A program made the position numbers and the translations under genes. The notes under the pieces were generated by a model, which had not been told where the DNA came from, searched no databases, and worked only from the letters and a program-made list of their open reading frames with translations. From CAZVXI01 sp964631295 (lineage in GTDB: Bacteria; Planctomycetota; Phycisphaerae; Phycisphaerales; SM1A02), in the NCBI GenBank assembly GCA_964631295.1, contig CAZVXI010000009.1, positions 1 through 37,656 on the forward strand: DNA of 37,656 bases, given 5' to 3'. The stretch's first letter is position 1, and each line of letters begins with the position of its first letter. Below, one piece after another: positions 6,872 to 17,300 of this stretch.

Positions 6872-9800
6872 ATGCCCCGACGCGACGATCTGCACAACAT
6901 CCTCATCATCGGCTCCGGGCCGATTGTGATTGGCCAAGGGTGTGAGTTTGACTACTCCGGCACGCAGGCGTGTAAAGCGTTGCGGGAGGAAGCGTACCGG
7001 GTGGTGCTGGTCAATTCCAACCCGGCGACGATCATGACAGATCCGGAGTTCTCGGATCGCACGTACATCGAGCCGATCACGCCTGAGGCGGTCCGGAAGA
7101 TCATCGAACTCGAGAAGCGCGAGGGCACGCCAATCGATGCCATCCTGCCGACGCTGGGCGGACAGACCGCACTCAACTGTGCCTGCGCACTGCACGACCA
7201 GGGTGTGCTGGAGGAGTTCGGCATTGAATTGATCGGGGCAAATCGCGATGTGATCTACCGCGCGGAGGACCGAAATGCGTTCCGCAAAGTCGTCGACAAA
7301 GCGGGCCTGCGCCAACCGAGGGCTGCGACTGTCGAGTCGCTGACGGACGCGCGCAGTTTCCTCGATAAAATCGGCTTGCCAGCAATCATTCGGCCTGCGT
7401 TCACACTCGGCGGCACCGGCGGCGGGATCGCCTATAACCGTGAAGAGTTCGACGACATTGTCCGTCGCGGTCTGGATGCATCGATGATCCGGCAGGTGCA
7501 GATCGACGAGTCCGTCCTTGGGTGGAAGGAGTACGAACTCGAAGTCGTGCGAGACAATGCGGGCAACTGCATCATCGTGTGCGGGATCGAGAACGTCGAT
7601 GCGATGGGTGTGCACACGGGCGATTCAATCACCGTTGCGCCGATCCAGACCCTGACAGACAAAGAGTACCAGCGCATGCGAGATGCTGCGTTCACGATTC
7701 TCCGCGCCGTCGGCGTCGAAACGGGCGGGTCCAACGTGCAGTTCGGAGTGAATCCCGAGACTGGTGAGATGGTCGTCATCGAGATGAACCCGCGCGTCTC
7801 GCGGTCATCTGCGCTTGCATCAAAGGCGACCGGGTTTCCAATCGCAAGGATCGCAGCCAAGCTGGCCGTGGGTTACACGCTTGACGAACTGAGAAACGAT
7901 ATCACTGGTTCAACAAGTGCATGCTTCGAGCCATCGATCGACTATGTCGTCACGAAGATGCCGCGATGGACGTTCGAAAAGTTTCCCGAAGCGGACGAAA
8001 CACTCACAACTCAGATGAAATCTGTTGGTGAAGCAATGTCGATCGGCCGAACGTTCAAAGAGTCGGTGCAGAAGGCTATCCGCTCGATGGAGGTGAAGCG
8101 TTTCGGCATCGGGCTCGATGCAAATGACAAATGGCTTGCAGCGAAGCGAGGCGCGGGCGAAGAGTTTCCTGTTCCGGAGGAAAAACTTATTCGAAAACTC
8201 AGCGTCCCGAGCCAGGGACGTTTGTATTACGTCCGCTACGCGTTCAAGATGGGCTGGACCTGTGAACGCATCTATCAGTTGACAAAGATTGATCGATGGT
8301 TCCTCGATCAACTCGCGCAGCTCGTCGAGTTCGAAGGAGAGTTGTGTGCATACGACAACCTGGCAGAGGTGCCTCGGGAGTTGTTGTTCCGCGCGAAGCA
8401 ACTCGGCTACTCAGACCCGCAGCTCGCGATGCTCTATCTTGGTGATATCACAACAGAGAGCATTCTTGCAGTTCGTGCGCATCGCAAGTCGCTTGGCATC
8501 GAGCCGGTGTTCAAGCTGGTTGACACTTGTGCGGCAGAGTTTGAGGCCATGACGCCGTATTACTACTCGACGTACGAAACACCGGTCACGCAGCTCGAAT
8601 CATCGGGCAAGACCGTCAGTACAACCGATGATGAAGCCCGGATCACGGGTCGGCCGAAGATCGTCATCCTGGGGGGTGGGCCCAATCGAATCGGACAGGG
8701 TATTGAGTTTGACTACTGCTGTGTGCAGGCGGCGTTCGCATGCCGGGACATGGATTTCGAGTCGGTCATGATCAACTCGAACCCGGAAACAGTCTCCACC
8801 GACTATGACACGAGCGATTTGCTGTTCTTCGAGCCGCTCACACTCGAGGACACACTGAACATCATTGAACGATTGAATGGTGGCGGCATCGAACGCCCGG
8901 ACCGCGCCGGGAATGTCGTCGGTGTCATTGTCCAGTTCGGCGGACAGACGCCGTTGAATCTCGCCCACGGACTGGTCAGGGCCGGTGTGCCTCTGATCGG
9001 GACATCACTCGATTCGATTGACCTGGCTGAGGATCGAGATCGTTTCACCGCGGTACTTCATGAACTCGGATTGAAACAGCCAGATAACGGCATTGCATAT
9101 TCGCTTGATGAGGCGGCAGAGATTGCAGCACGGGTCGGCTATCCGGTTCTGGTGCGCCCGAGTTATGTCCTTGGCGGGCGCGGCATGGAAACGTGTTTCG
9201 ATGAAGAATCGCTTCTTCGATACATGCGGACTGCTGTTGATGTATCCGATCTCTCGAATGCACCGATCCTGATCGACCGATTCCTGAGCGAAGCGACCGA
9301 GATCGATGTGGATGTCGTTGCAGACTTCGTGCCCCCGGAGGCTCGTGAAACGCGCGGCTTAAAGATCGACGATGCACCGAGTCGCGCGGTCGTATGCGGT
9401 GTGATGGAGCACATCGAAGAGGCGGGCGTTCATTCCGGCGATTCAATTTGCACACTCCCGCCGTTTTCGCTTGACGTTGAAGTGATTGAGCGTATCAAGC
9501 AACAGGCATGCCGGCTCGCCGAGCGTTTGTCAGTTCGAGGCCTGATGAACGTACAAATGGCGATCAAGGATCGACAGATTTACATCATCGAAGTGAACCC
9601 GCGCGCGTCCCGAACAGTTCCGTTCGTAGCGAAGGCGAAAGGGGTCCGATGGTCGCGCCTGGCTGCACAGGTGATGATGGGTGCATCGCTCGAGCAACTC
9701 GGTATTGATGAAACTCCCGATGCCGGCTTCTTCGCTGTGAAAGCGCCTGCATTCCCGTTTGCCAAGTTCCCCGGCACTGATGTTGTCCTTGGACCCGAGA

Positions 9801-10342
9801 TGCGATCAACCGGTGAGGTGATGGGTGTCCACAAATCGCTGCCCGTCGCACTGGCGAAGGCCTGCATGAGTGCAGGAATGGATCTGCCGACCGAAGGAAC
9901 GGTATTTCTTTCGGTCCGCGATGCTGACAAACAATTTGCGGTTGAGATTGCGCGCAGGCTCGTGGCAATGGGTTTCGATGTCCTCACAACGCAAGGGACG
10001 CAGAGACTGTTCGCCGAACACAGTGTTGATACACAGATGTTGCCGAAGATATCAGAAGGTGCGAGACCCAACATCCTCGATAAGATCTCCAATGGCGAAG
10101 TCCAGTTGATCCTTAACACGCCAACCCGCAAGGGAGCCCATACCGACGAAGGTAAGATTCGCGCAACAGCAGTCCGCTTTGGCGTACCCATGGTCACGAC
10201 CATCACGGGAGCGCAGGCAGCGGTGGAAGCCATCGGTGCACTGCGCGCAGGTGCATGGTCAGTCGCGGCGCAACAGGACTACTTCCCGGAACTCGTCAAC
10301 GGTAACGTCGATTCGGATGCGCCTCAAACCGTTGGCGTGTAG
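6872..10342 (+). CDS. carB: Carbamoyl-phosphate synthase large subunit
   Basis: CarB makes carbamoyl phosphate from bicarbonate, ammonia (delivered from glutamine by CarA) and two ATP, feeding pyrimidine and arginine synthesis. The 1156-residue protein shows two tandem ATP-grasp halves: GSGPIVIGQGCEFDYSG at the N-terminus is mirrored by GGGPNRIGQGIEFDYCC near residue 600. Metal-binding VIEMNPRVSRSS and its second-half counterpart IIEVNPRASRT are both present. A C-terminal MGS-like allosteric domain follows (FDVLTTQGTQRLFAEH...LILNTP). It is about 80 residues longer than the E. coli protein, partly from insertions such as that in the second ATP-grasp domain around PPEARETRG. carA is not in the window. 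The threonine dehydratase gene begins 5 bp downstream. Confidence 0.98.
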   Translation: MPRRDDLHNILIIGSGPIVIGQGCEFDYSGTQACKALREEAYRVVLVNSNPATIMTDPEFSDRTYIEPITPEAVRKIIELEKREGTPIDAILPTLGGQTALNCACALHDQGVLEEFGIELIGANRDVIYRAEDRNAFRKVVDKAGLRQPRAATVESLTDARSFLDKIGLPAIIRPAFTLGGTGGGIAYNREEFDDIVRRGLDASMIRQVQIDESVLGWKEYELEVVRDNAGNCIIVCGIENVDAMGVHTGDSITVAPIQTLTDKEYQRMRDAAFTILRAVGVETGGSNVQFGVNPETGEMVVIEMNPRVSRSSALASKATGFPIARIAAKLAVGYTLDELRNDITGSTSACFEPSIDYVVTKMPRWTFEKFPEADETLTTQMKSVGEAMSIGRTFKESVQKAIRSMEVKRFGIGLDANDKWLAAKRGAGEEFPVPEEKLIRKLSVPSQGRLYYVRYAFKMGWTCERIYQLTKIDRWFLDQLAQLVEFEGELCAYDNLAEVPRELLFRAKQLGYSDPQLAMLYLGDITTESILAVRAHRKSLGIEPVFKLVDTCAAEFEAMTPYYYSTYETPVTQLESSGKTVSTTDDEARITGRPKIVILGGGPNRIGQGIEFDYCCVQAAFACRDMDFESVMINSNPETVSTDYDTSDLLFFEPLTLEDTLNIIERLNGGGIERPDRAGNVVGVIVQFGGQTPLNLAHGLVRAGVPLIGTSLDSIDLAEDRDRFTAVLHELGLKQPDNGIAYSLDEAAEIAARVGYPVLVRPSYVLGGRGMETCFDEESLLRYMRTAVDVSDLSNAPILIDRFLSEATEIDVDVVADFVPPEARETRGLKIDDAPSRAVVCGVMEHIEEAGVHSGDSICTLPPFSLDVEVIERIKQQACRLAERLSVRGLMNVQMAIKDRQIYIIEVNPRASRTVPFVAKAKGVRWSRLAAQVMMGASLEQLGIDETPDAGFFAVKAPAFPFAKFPGTDVVLGPEMRSTGEVMGVHKSLPVALAKACMSAGMDLPTEGTVFLSVRDADKQFAVEIARRLVAMGFDVLTTQGTQRLFAEHSVDTQMLPKISEGARPNILDKISNGEVQLILNTPTRKGAHTDEGKIRATAVRFGVPMVTTITGAQAAVEAIGALRAGAWSVAAQQDYFPELVNGNVDSDAPQTVGV

Positions 10343-10347
10343 CGAGC

Positions 10348-11601
10348 ATGGCGGATTCCACAGTCACGTTTGATCAGATTGTTGCTGCCCGCGAGCGGAT
10401 TGCAGATGGCGTGCACCAGACGCCATGCGTCGAGTCGCTCGCACTTTCAGCGTTGTGTGAGTGCAGCATTTTCTCGAAACTCGAGTACCTTCAGCGCACT
10501 GGCTCCTTCAAGGAACGCGGTGCTCGCAATGCACTGCTGGAACTCGATCATGCTCAACGCGCAGCGGGTGTCATCGCTGCGAGCGCGGGAAACCACGCAC
10601 TTGCACTGGCTTACCATGGCAGAGATCTCGGTGTTTCGGTGACGGTCGTGATGCCACACTTTGCGCCGATGATCAAGCAGAGTCGATGTCGCCAGATGGA
10701 AGCCGAAGTTATTCTGCACGGCGCGAACATTGCCGAAGCACGCGAGAAGGCCGACGTTATTGCCAGTAAGCGGAGATTGACATACATTCACGGCTTTGAT
10801 GATCCTGCGATCATTGCCGGGCAGGGCACACTCGGCCTTGAGATACTCGACAAGGTGCAAAGGCCCGATGCGATCGTTGTTCCAGTTGGCGGCGCAGGCT
10901 TGATTGCAGGTGTGTCGCTCGCGGTCAAGACCGCTCGGCCGCAAACGCAGATCATCGGTGTCGAGCCGGAGTTCTGCACGAGTTTCATCGCCGCTATGGA
11001 GGCTGGTAAGCCTGTACGTGTAGACATGCAGCCCACACTCGCTGATGGTCTCGCGGTTCCTATGGTCGGCGCACGATCGTTCGAGATCGCGCGAAGGCGT
11101 GTCGATAGAATGGTAACCGTAAGTGAAGAAGCGATCGCCCTGGCCATCCTTCGGCTGGCAGAACTTGAAAAGGGCGTGGTCGAAGGCGGTGGTGCGGCTC
11201 CCCTTGCCGCGATGCTCTCCGGGCAACTCGATGATCTGAAGGGGAAGCGGGTTGTGCTCGCGCTTTGTGGCGGGAACATCGATCCGACCATCCTGTCGCG
11301 TGTGATTGAACACGGCTTGGTGGTCGACGGTCGACTCACGCAGTTTACTGCGGTCATCTCTGACAGACCGGGCGGGCTGGCAGAACTCACACAGACCATT
11401 GCGTCGGTCGATGCGAGCGTGAAGCAGATTGATCACGAGCGGATCTTCAGCGGTGCAAATGTGTATACGGTGAACGTGAACTGTGTGGTTGAAACGACTG
11501 ACACAGAACACATTCGCAGGTTACATGCTGCGCTGGCGGCGAGGGGAATTCGCGTCATCAATGTCAACTCGCCTGGCGTGTGTGCGATCAAGGCCAACTG
11601 A
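10348..11601 (+). CDS. Threonine ammonia-lyase with C-terminal ACT domain
   Basis: This PLP enzyme deaminates threonine (often also serine) to 2-oxobutanoate and ammonia. The 417-residue protein carries the PLP lysine in TGSFKERGA (Lys55), the SAGNHA phosphate-side motif and the glycine-rich loop VPVGGAGLIAG. Residues ~335-417 form one ACT domain (AVISDRPGGLAELTQTIA), giving the shorter TdcB/IlvA hybrid seen in many bacteria rather than E. coli IlvA with its two ACT-like domains. Whether it serves isoleucine synthesis or threonine catabolism cannot be told from sequence. It starts 5 bp after carB, so the two are probably co-transcribed although their pathways differ. Its last 14 bp overlap the convergent panC. 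Confidence 0.93.
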   Translation: MADSTVTFDQIVAARERIADGVHQTPCVESLALSALCECSIFSKLEYLQRTGSFKERGARNALLELDHAQRAAGVIAASAGNHALALAYHGRDLGVSVTVVMPHFAPMIKQSRCRQMEAEVILHGANIAEAREKADVIASKRRLTYIHGFDDPAIIAGQGTLGLEILDKVQRPDAIVVPVGGAGLIAGVSLAVKTARPQTQIIGVEPEFCTSFIAAMEAGKPVRVDMQPTLADGLAVPMVGARSFEIARRRVDRMVTVSEEAIALAILRLAELEKGVVEGGGAAPLAAMLSGQLDDLKGKRVVLALCGGNIDPTILSRVIEHGLVVDGRLTQFTAVISDRPGGLAELTQTIASVDASVKQIDHERIFSGANVYTVNVNCVVETTDTEHIRRLHAALAARGIRVINVNSPGVCAIKAN

Positions 11602-12430
11602 CGGGCATGTTGTCGATTAATCGAGTGTTGCCGCAGCGGGCAGCGATGAGCAGACGTGCGGGCCGCGCGAAATCCTCGATCGGCATGAGCGTGCAGGCGT
11701 CGCGGGCGACCGCGTAATCCGCAGCAAGCAGGTGATCTTCGAGAATGTCGAGCATGATGCGCTCTGCATCGGCGGGTGCTGAGGCAGCCATCGCGGCGTG
11801 CATCGCTCTGAAAATGCCGAGGGCGCGTTGACGCTGGTCGTCACTCAAATAGGCATTTCGACTGCTCATCGCGAGGCCGTCCGGCTCGCGCACAGTTCTC
11901 ACCGACTCGATCTGCACATCCGGCTGCTGCCCGGCATTTATCGGACGTTCAGTCATCGCTCGTATGACCTGCAGTTGCTGATAGTCTTTTTCGCCGAAGA
12001 TCGCAACTGATGGCCGTGTGATATCGAACAACCGGGCCACAACCTGGCAGACGCCCGCGAAGTGTTCGGGCCGATGCGCGTCTTCCAACTGCGGCTCTGT
12101 CGCAACGGCTGGCAGCGAGGGAACAGCGATGACCTCGGCGGGTGGATACATGACATCCTCACCGGGCACGAACGCGGCGGACGCCCCGGCCTCATTCGCG
12201 ACACGAAGGTCTGCTTCCAGTGGTCGTGGATATTGCGAGAAGTCCTCAGACGGGCCGAACTGGGTTGGATTCACGAAGATCGAGACGAGGACCGGCCGAT
12301 CGTGTTTCCGCCCAATCCCGGCAGCCCTCTCGATCAAAAGTCGGTGGCCGGCATGCAGTGCTCCCATCGTGGGGACGAGGATTGGGCGCTCGATTTCAGC
12401 CATCTCCTCGGCATTCGTCACAACGTGCAT
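11588..12430 (-). CDS. panC: Pantothenate synthetase
   Basis: PanC condenses pantoate and beta-alanine with ATP in coenzyme A synthesis. The 280-residue cytosolic protein has the nucleotidyltransferase-fold signature VPTMGALHAGH (HxGH), the SIFVNPTQFGPSEDFSQYPR stretch, VARLFDITRPSVAIFGEKDYQQ, and the AMSSRN motif corresponding to the KMSKS-type loop. Length and N-terminus fit the family. Its 3' end overlaps the threonine dehydratase gene by 14 bp; upstream it is divergent from the Fe-S protein gene. Confidence 0.97.
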   Translation of the reverse strand: MHVVTNAEEMAEIERPILVPTMGALHAGHRLLIERAAGIGRKHDRPVLVSIFVNPTQFGPSEDFSQYPRPLEADLRVANEAGASAAFVPGEDVMYPPAEVIAVPSLPAVATEPQLEDAHRPEHFAGVCQVVARLFDITRPSVAIFGEKDYQQLQVIRAMTERPINAGQQPDVQIESVRTVREPDGLAMSSRNAYLSDDQRQRALGIFRAMHAAMAASAPADAERIMLDILEDHLLAADYAVARDACTLMPIEDFARPARLLIAARCGNTRLIDNMPVSWP

Positions 12431-12575
12431 AGACTGGCGATTCTACGAAGTTTGCGGAACAAAATCGGCGTTTGACGCGTTCTATTGACGATCGATCGAG
12501 TGTTCTTGTGGATGTTGCCGATGAGCTTCCTACGATTGACCCGGTCTCGAAGGACTTGTTTGGAGAAGGATCGCC

Positions 12576-13022
12576 ATGGCAGTCAAAGTTACTGAAGTTG
12601 CCGCCCGAGAAATCTGCACGATTATTGATCGTGAAGACCTGGATGCCGAGAACATCTTTCTGCGTGTTGGAGTGAAAGGTGGTGGCTGTTCTGGCTTCAG
12701 TTATGTGCTTGACCTGACCGAGGCAAAGCGCGAGACCGACGAAGTTTGGGAGTTCGAGTACGAACTTGCCGGCGGGCCTGCTGCTGCATCGGAGCAACCG
12801 GCTGCCGGCGAAGTTGGAGGCGAGGCTGGCGAGCCAAATGTCGCCGTCATGAACGGGGATGCAACGAGCTTCACCCTCCGCGTGATCTGCGATCCGAAGA
12901 GTTACCTCTACCTCAACGAAACGGTCATCGATTTCAAGGATGAACTGATGGGGCGGGGGTTCGTCTTCAATAATCCCAATGCATCGAACGTCTGCGGCTG
13001 TGGATCGAGTTTCAGTGCCTGA
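12576..13022 (+). CDS. IscA/ErpA/HesB-type Fe-S cluster carrier with an insertion
   Basis: A-type carriers receive and deliver Fe-S clusters. The 148-residue protein has the three conserved cysteines: Cys38 in GGGCSGFSY and Cys140/Cys142 in NVCGCGSSF. Typical members are ~105-120 residues. The excess is a low-complexity stretch rich in Ala, Gly and Glu at about residues 62-98, between the EVWEFEYEL strand and the RVICDPKSYLYLNET strand, where the family normally has a short turn. A GGAGAAGG ribosome-binding site precedes ATG 12576. It heads a plus-strand run with queF (49 bp later) and rdgB. I cannot tell ErpA from IscA by sequence alone. Confidence 0.9.
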   Translation: MAVKVTEVAAREICTIIDREDLDAENIFLRVGVKGGGCSGFSYVLDLTEAKRETDEVWEFEYELAGGPAAASEQPAAGEVGGEAGEPNVAVMNGDATSFTLRVICDPKSYLYLNETVIDFKDELMGRGFVFNNPNASNVCGCGSSFSA

Positions 13023-13071
13023 TTGATCGGCGTCATACTGGCCAAGTCAGCAATTGGGCATAGCATCACGG

Positions 13072-13446
13072 ATGCCCGACGCGTCACTGCTTGAAAAGTT
13101 TCCATCGCCCGCCGACGCTTCATTCGTGATCGAGCACGTCAATGAAGAGTTTACTTCAGTCTGCCCGGTCACTGGTCACCCGGATTTCGGCACAATCACG
13201 CTGCGTTATGAGCCGGTATCCGAATGTGTCGAGTTGAAGTCGTTGAAGTTGTACTACCAATCGTTTCGCAACGAGGGCATCTATTACGAAGCGGTGACGA
13301 ATCAGATTCGGGACGATCTTGCCGCGTGTCTCTCACCAGCATGGCTTGTGATAGTCACCAACTGGCGGGGCCGCGGAGGCATTCGGTCTCAGATTGTTGC
13401 TCCATATGGTTCTGTCCCAAACGAGTGGATTCACGCCCCAGCGTGA
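13072..13446 (+). CDS. queF: NADPH-dependent 7-cyano-7-deazaguanine reductase
   Basis: QueF reduces the nitrile of preQ0 to preQ1 in queuosine synthesis. The 124-residue protein is the short, YkvM-like class. It has the catalytic cysteine and aspartate region FTSVCPVTGHPDFG and the substrate/NADPH region SLKLYYQSFRNEGIYYEAVTN. The start ATG 13072 (MPDASLLEKF) is preferred over TTG 13054, which adds only six unconserved residues; neither has a strong ribosome-binding site. It sits between the Fe-S carrier and rdgB, with 16 bp to the next start. No other queuosine gene lies in the window. Confidence 0.95.
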   Translation: MPDASLLEKFPSPADASFVIEHVNEEFTSVCPVTGHPDFGTITLRYEPVSECVELKSLKLYYQSFRNEGIYYEAVTNQIRDDLAACLSPAWLVIVTNWRGRGGIRSQIVAPYGSVPNEWIHAPA

Positions 13447-13462
13447 TCATGAGCGCACACAC

Positions 13463-14080
13463 ATGCAGGTACTCTTTGCGACAACAAATCCCCACAAGAT
13501 CGCAGAAGTGCAGGCAATCCTGCGGCCGACATCGATCACGGTCGTCGGTCTGGATGCGCTGGACGTCAAGCCTCCAGAGCCGGAAGAGACCGGTCTGACA
13601 TTCAGCGATAATGCGTGCATCAAGGCCACGTATTATGCTCAGATGATTGGTCGCCCATGCTTGGCCGATGATTCGGGACTTGAGGTCGACGCGCTGCACG
13701 GGGAACCGGGCGTCCATTCCGCACGATATGCGGGCATTGAAAACGAGCGAACGTCCGCAGATGCAGCCAACAATGAAAAGCTGCTGCGGGAACTCGGCGA
13801 TACACCGCTTGCAAGGCGTACTGCCCGCTTTGTGTGCGTGATGGCACTCGCCCAGCCGGATGGTGAGATCGTTGCTGAATCTCGCGGCGTCTTTGAGGGT
13901 CTCATCGCTTTCCAGCCGCGTGGCGATCAAGGGTTTGGCTACGACCCACTGCTGTATCTTCCCGATGAGAACCGAACCGCAGCCGAACTCACGCCCGCGG
14001 AGAAGAACGCTCGCAGTCATCGCGGCGAGGCTGCGCGCGCAATGGCTGATGCAGTCGTGGCAATGGAGATCACACTTTGA
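13463..14080 (+). CDS. rdgB: XTP/dITP pyrophosphatase (RdgB/HAM1 family)
   Basis: This enzyme removes non-canonical purine triphosphates (ITP, dITP, XTP) by hydrolysis to the monophosphate and pyrophosphate. The 205-residue cytosolic protein shows FATTNPHKIAEVQAIL at the N-terminus, the metal-binding LADDSGLEVDAL, GFGYDPLLYLP and the C-terminal nucleobase-side KNARSHRGEA. The start ATG 13463 puts the conserved strand at residue 3. The upstream start at 13394 would overlap queF by 53 bp and add an unconserved leader. It is the last gene of the run with queF. Confidence 0.95.
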   Translation: MQVLFATTNPHKIAEVQAILRPTSITVVGLDALDVKPPEPEETGLTFSDNACIKATYYAQMIGRPCLADDSGLEVDALHGEPGVHSARYAGIENERTSADAANNEKLLRELGDTPLARRTARFVCVMALAQPDGEIVAESRGVFEGLIAFQPRGDQGFGYDPLLYLPDENRTAAELTPAEKNARSHRGEAARAMADAVVAMEITL

Positions 14081-14368
14081 ACGCTGATCGCGACGCGGTC
14101 TGGCCTCCTTGGTGAAGTTGGGCGCTCAGATTCACGCCGACTGGCCAAAAAGCCGCTGGTGCCTGCCTGTCTCTGTGCTACCCTTGATTGAGTGCTTCGA
14201 GTAACGTGGCATTATCAGACGACAGCTCAAGCCATCTGAGTGTGTGTTCCTCGCTATGTCAACGAGCAAGTCATGCGCACATCTGCAAAGTGACGGCTCA
14301 TTTGGCGTAGACAGAGTATTGGTGGGAAGAACAGAGAACACGGAATGTTCTCGAGGAGATCTGGATAG

Positions 14369-17300
14369 ATGTACAGGCCTGTCTTGCTGGCGGCTGCGGC
14401 TATTACCGCGACCGGTATGTTTCTCCTGTCGACTGCCCAAGGTAGCGATCAGGCGCGTCGTGGCCAGCGTTCCGCGGATCGCGGCGCGACATCTTGCGAC
14501 AGCATCGGCGCGGATGTGATCGTCGGTGAGTTGCCTTCGATGGCCAACTACACGAGGCTCGGCGACATTGACGCTTTCTCAGTTGCCACGACTTCATGCA
14601 ACATTGGCGACGAACTGCTGCTCTGGGAGGCAGACAACAGTCTCCATCCAGTGATCGGCCAACATCTCTATCGAATCAAAGATGGGCGCTTCGAACAAAT
14701 CGGCCAGAGCTGGCTCAAGCACGGATTCCTCGCACTGGCGCAAGACGCCTGCGGCTGCGGATGTGAGAACCCCAATGATGGCAGCCGGCTCGGGATTGGC
14801 TGCTCAGACCCGTACGGCGCGGCACTCAATGGGACGCAGAATGGCCTCGGCCCGAAGTTTGAAGTGAACGCGAACACGGGGGTCTTCCCTTTCCCAGCAA
14901 CCGATCTGAGTGAAACTGGCAACAGTATCTTCAAGCGGCTGCAAGTGCATGTGGATGACCTCGACCCAGCCCTGAATAGTGATGCGATCTACTACGTTGA
15001 AGGTCACTATGTCACTCCAGACGATGCAGCAGCCGGCAATCAGGACAACAACGCGTCATTTCGCGAAGTTCTCGTATCCGGTACGGATGAATACAACTTA
15101 AACGTTGCAGGTTCAACACAGCGTGAACGACCAGCGATCCTCGGCTGGCAGGATGTCCATCCCGATGTCGTCATCACTGAGGTAACAGACCCACAAGGCG
15201 GGCGGATCATTGCTGGGATGCGGGCCTGGCAGCAAACCGGGCAGGTGGGCACGTGGGAATATGAGTTTGCGATCCACAACCTGAACTCAGACCTTTCGAT
15301 CGGCTCGGTCACGATTCCCGTCGATCCGGAAGCAACGCTTACGAACATTGGCTTCAATGATGTTGACTATCACAGCGGTGAGCCGTTCGACGGCACTGAC
15401 TGGCCCGCCACCTACACGCCAGGGGATTCAGCGATCACATGGTCGACTGAAGACTTCGCAACCAATGCGAACGCCAATGCGGTGCGCTGGGGCACAACAT
15501 ACAACTTCCGATTCACAGCGAACCGGCCGCCACAGACCGCGGGCGATGCGTCAATGGGCTGGTTCAAGCCAGTGGCGCGCCGCGGCGCAACTGATGTGAC
15601 ATTCACTGCTGTCGCGCCGTTGGCAATCCCGCCGGCAGACTGCAACGCCAATGGTATCGACGACCAGGATGACATTGCCGCCGGGACAAGTGCCGACTGC
15701 AATCTCAACTTCATTCCGGATGATTGCGAAGCATTCGACATGCCGTTGCTCAAGAAGACGGAAGTGGCGAGTGGCCTCAGCCAGCCGGTGGGGGTGTACG
15801 CACCTTCTGGCGACGAGCAGCGACTGTTCATTGTGGAACAAACCGGCGCGATCCGCATTCTCGATCTTGCTGCCGGCACTGTGAATCCAATCCCATTCCT
15901 TGAGTTTGGTGTCGGCGGCCTGCACGGAATCAGCACGGGCGGCGAACGCGGTCTGCTTGGACTCGCGTTCCACCCTGATTACAACAGCAACGGCAAGTTC
16001 TATGTGAACTACACGAACACTGATGGCGATACGGTTGTATCGGAGTTTACAGTGTCTGGGGACCCGGACATCGCAGACAATACGTCAGAAACGATCATTC
16101 GCACGATCGTGCAGGACTTCTCGAATCACAATGGCGGGTGCATCGCGTTCGGTCCCGATGAAATGCTTTATGTCGGTATGGGTGATGGTGGCAGCGCGAA
16201 TGATCCACTTGAGCGGGCGCAAGATGATGCATCGCTGCTTGGCAAGATGTTGCGGCTGGACGTTGACAATTCCGGTGGTGACTATCTGCCGGGCGATAAT
16301 CCGGGCGGTGACTGGCTGCCCGAAGTATGGGCGAAAGGCCTGCGTAACCCGTGGCGGTTCGATTTCGACGATCAGACTGGTGATCTCTACATCGCCGATG
16401 TCGGCCAGGACGCGTGGGAGGAGATCAACTTCCAGCCCGCCAGCAGTCCAGGTGGTGAGAACTACGGCTGGCGCTGCTGGGAAGGCAACGTTGTCGCCAA
16501 CGGTGGTAACTGCCCGGATGCGGCAGATGTGACATTCCCCGTTTTCTCGATTGCCCATGGTGATCAGGGAACCGGCTCGATCAGTGGGGGGGCCGTCTAT
16601 CGCGGATGTTCGATGCCGGGTATGTCTGGCCGGTACTTCTTCGCTGACTTCCTTGGTGATTACATCAAGTCATTCCGAATCGTTGATGGCGTTGCGACCG
16701 ACGTCATGGATCACACATCAGACCTCGGAGGTGTGAACGCAGTCGTTGCTATTGGAGAAGATGGATCGGGCGAGATCTACATTGTCAGCATCAGCGGCAC
16801 GATTTATCGCATTGAAGACGACACTCCCGGGCCGATCACCTGTGGAAACGGCGTTGTCGAACCGGGCGAGCAGTGCGATCCACCCAACTCGGCAACGTGT
16901 GACTGCAACTGCCAACTTGTACCTGAGAATATTCTGCTGTTGGACGACTTCGAGTCTGATCAGGGCTGGACGACCGATGACGACGGTGCGGCAACAAGCG
17001 GCTTCTGGCAGCGCGGGATTCCTGTTGACGACGCGGGTTGGGCGTATGATCCAATCGCAGATTCCGATGGAAGTGGCCGCTGCTATGTCACCGAGAACGG
17101 TCCCGGCAATACAGATATAGATATGGGCGCCGTGTCGCTTTTCTCGCCCGTGATTGACATGTCAGCCGGCAGCGTGTCGATCAGTTACGCATACTTCCTG
17201 CGATTGACCAACTCTGACGGCGCCGACATGCTGCTGGTCGAGATCAGCGAGAACGGTGCATCCGGGCCGTGGACGGAAATCGCCCGCCACGATACCGATG

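Noticed and set aside
6755..7615. 286-codon minus-strand open frame inside carB
   Set aside because: It is antisense to a firmly identified carB; the composition is His/Arg/Asp-rich, typical of a GC-rich shadow frame.
10447..11511. 354-codon minus-strand open frame inside the threonine dehydratase gene
   Set aside because: The plus-strand PLP enzyme is unambiguous, and this frame has no recognisable motif.
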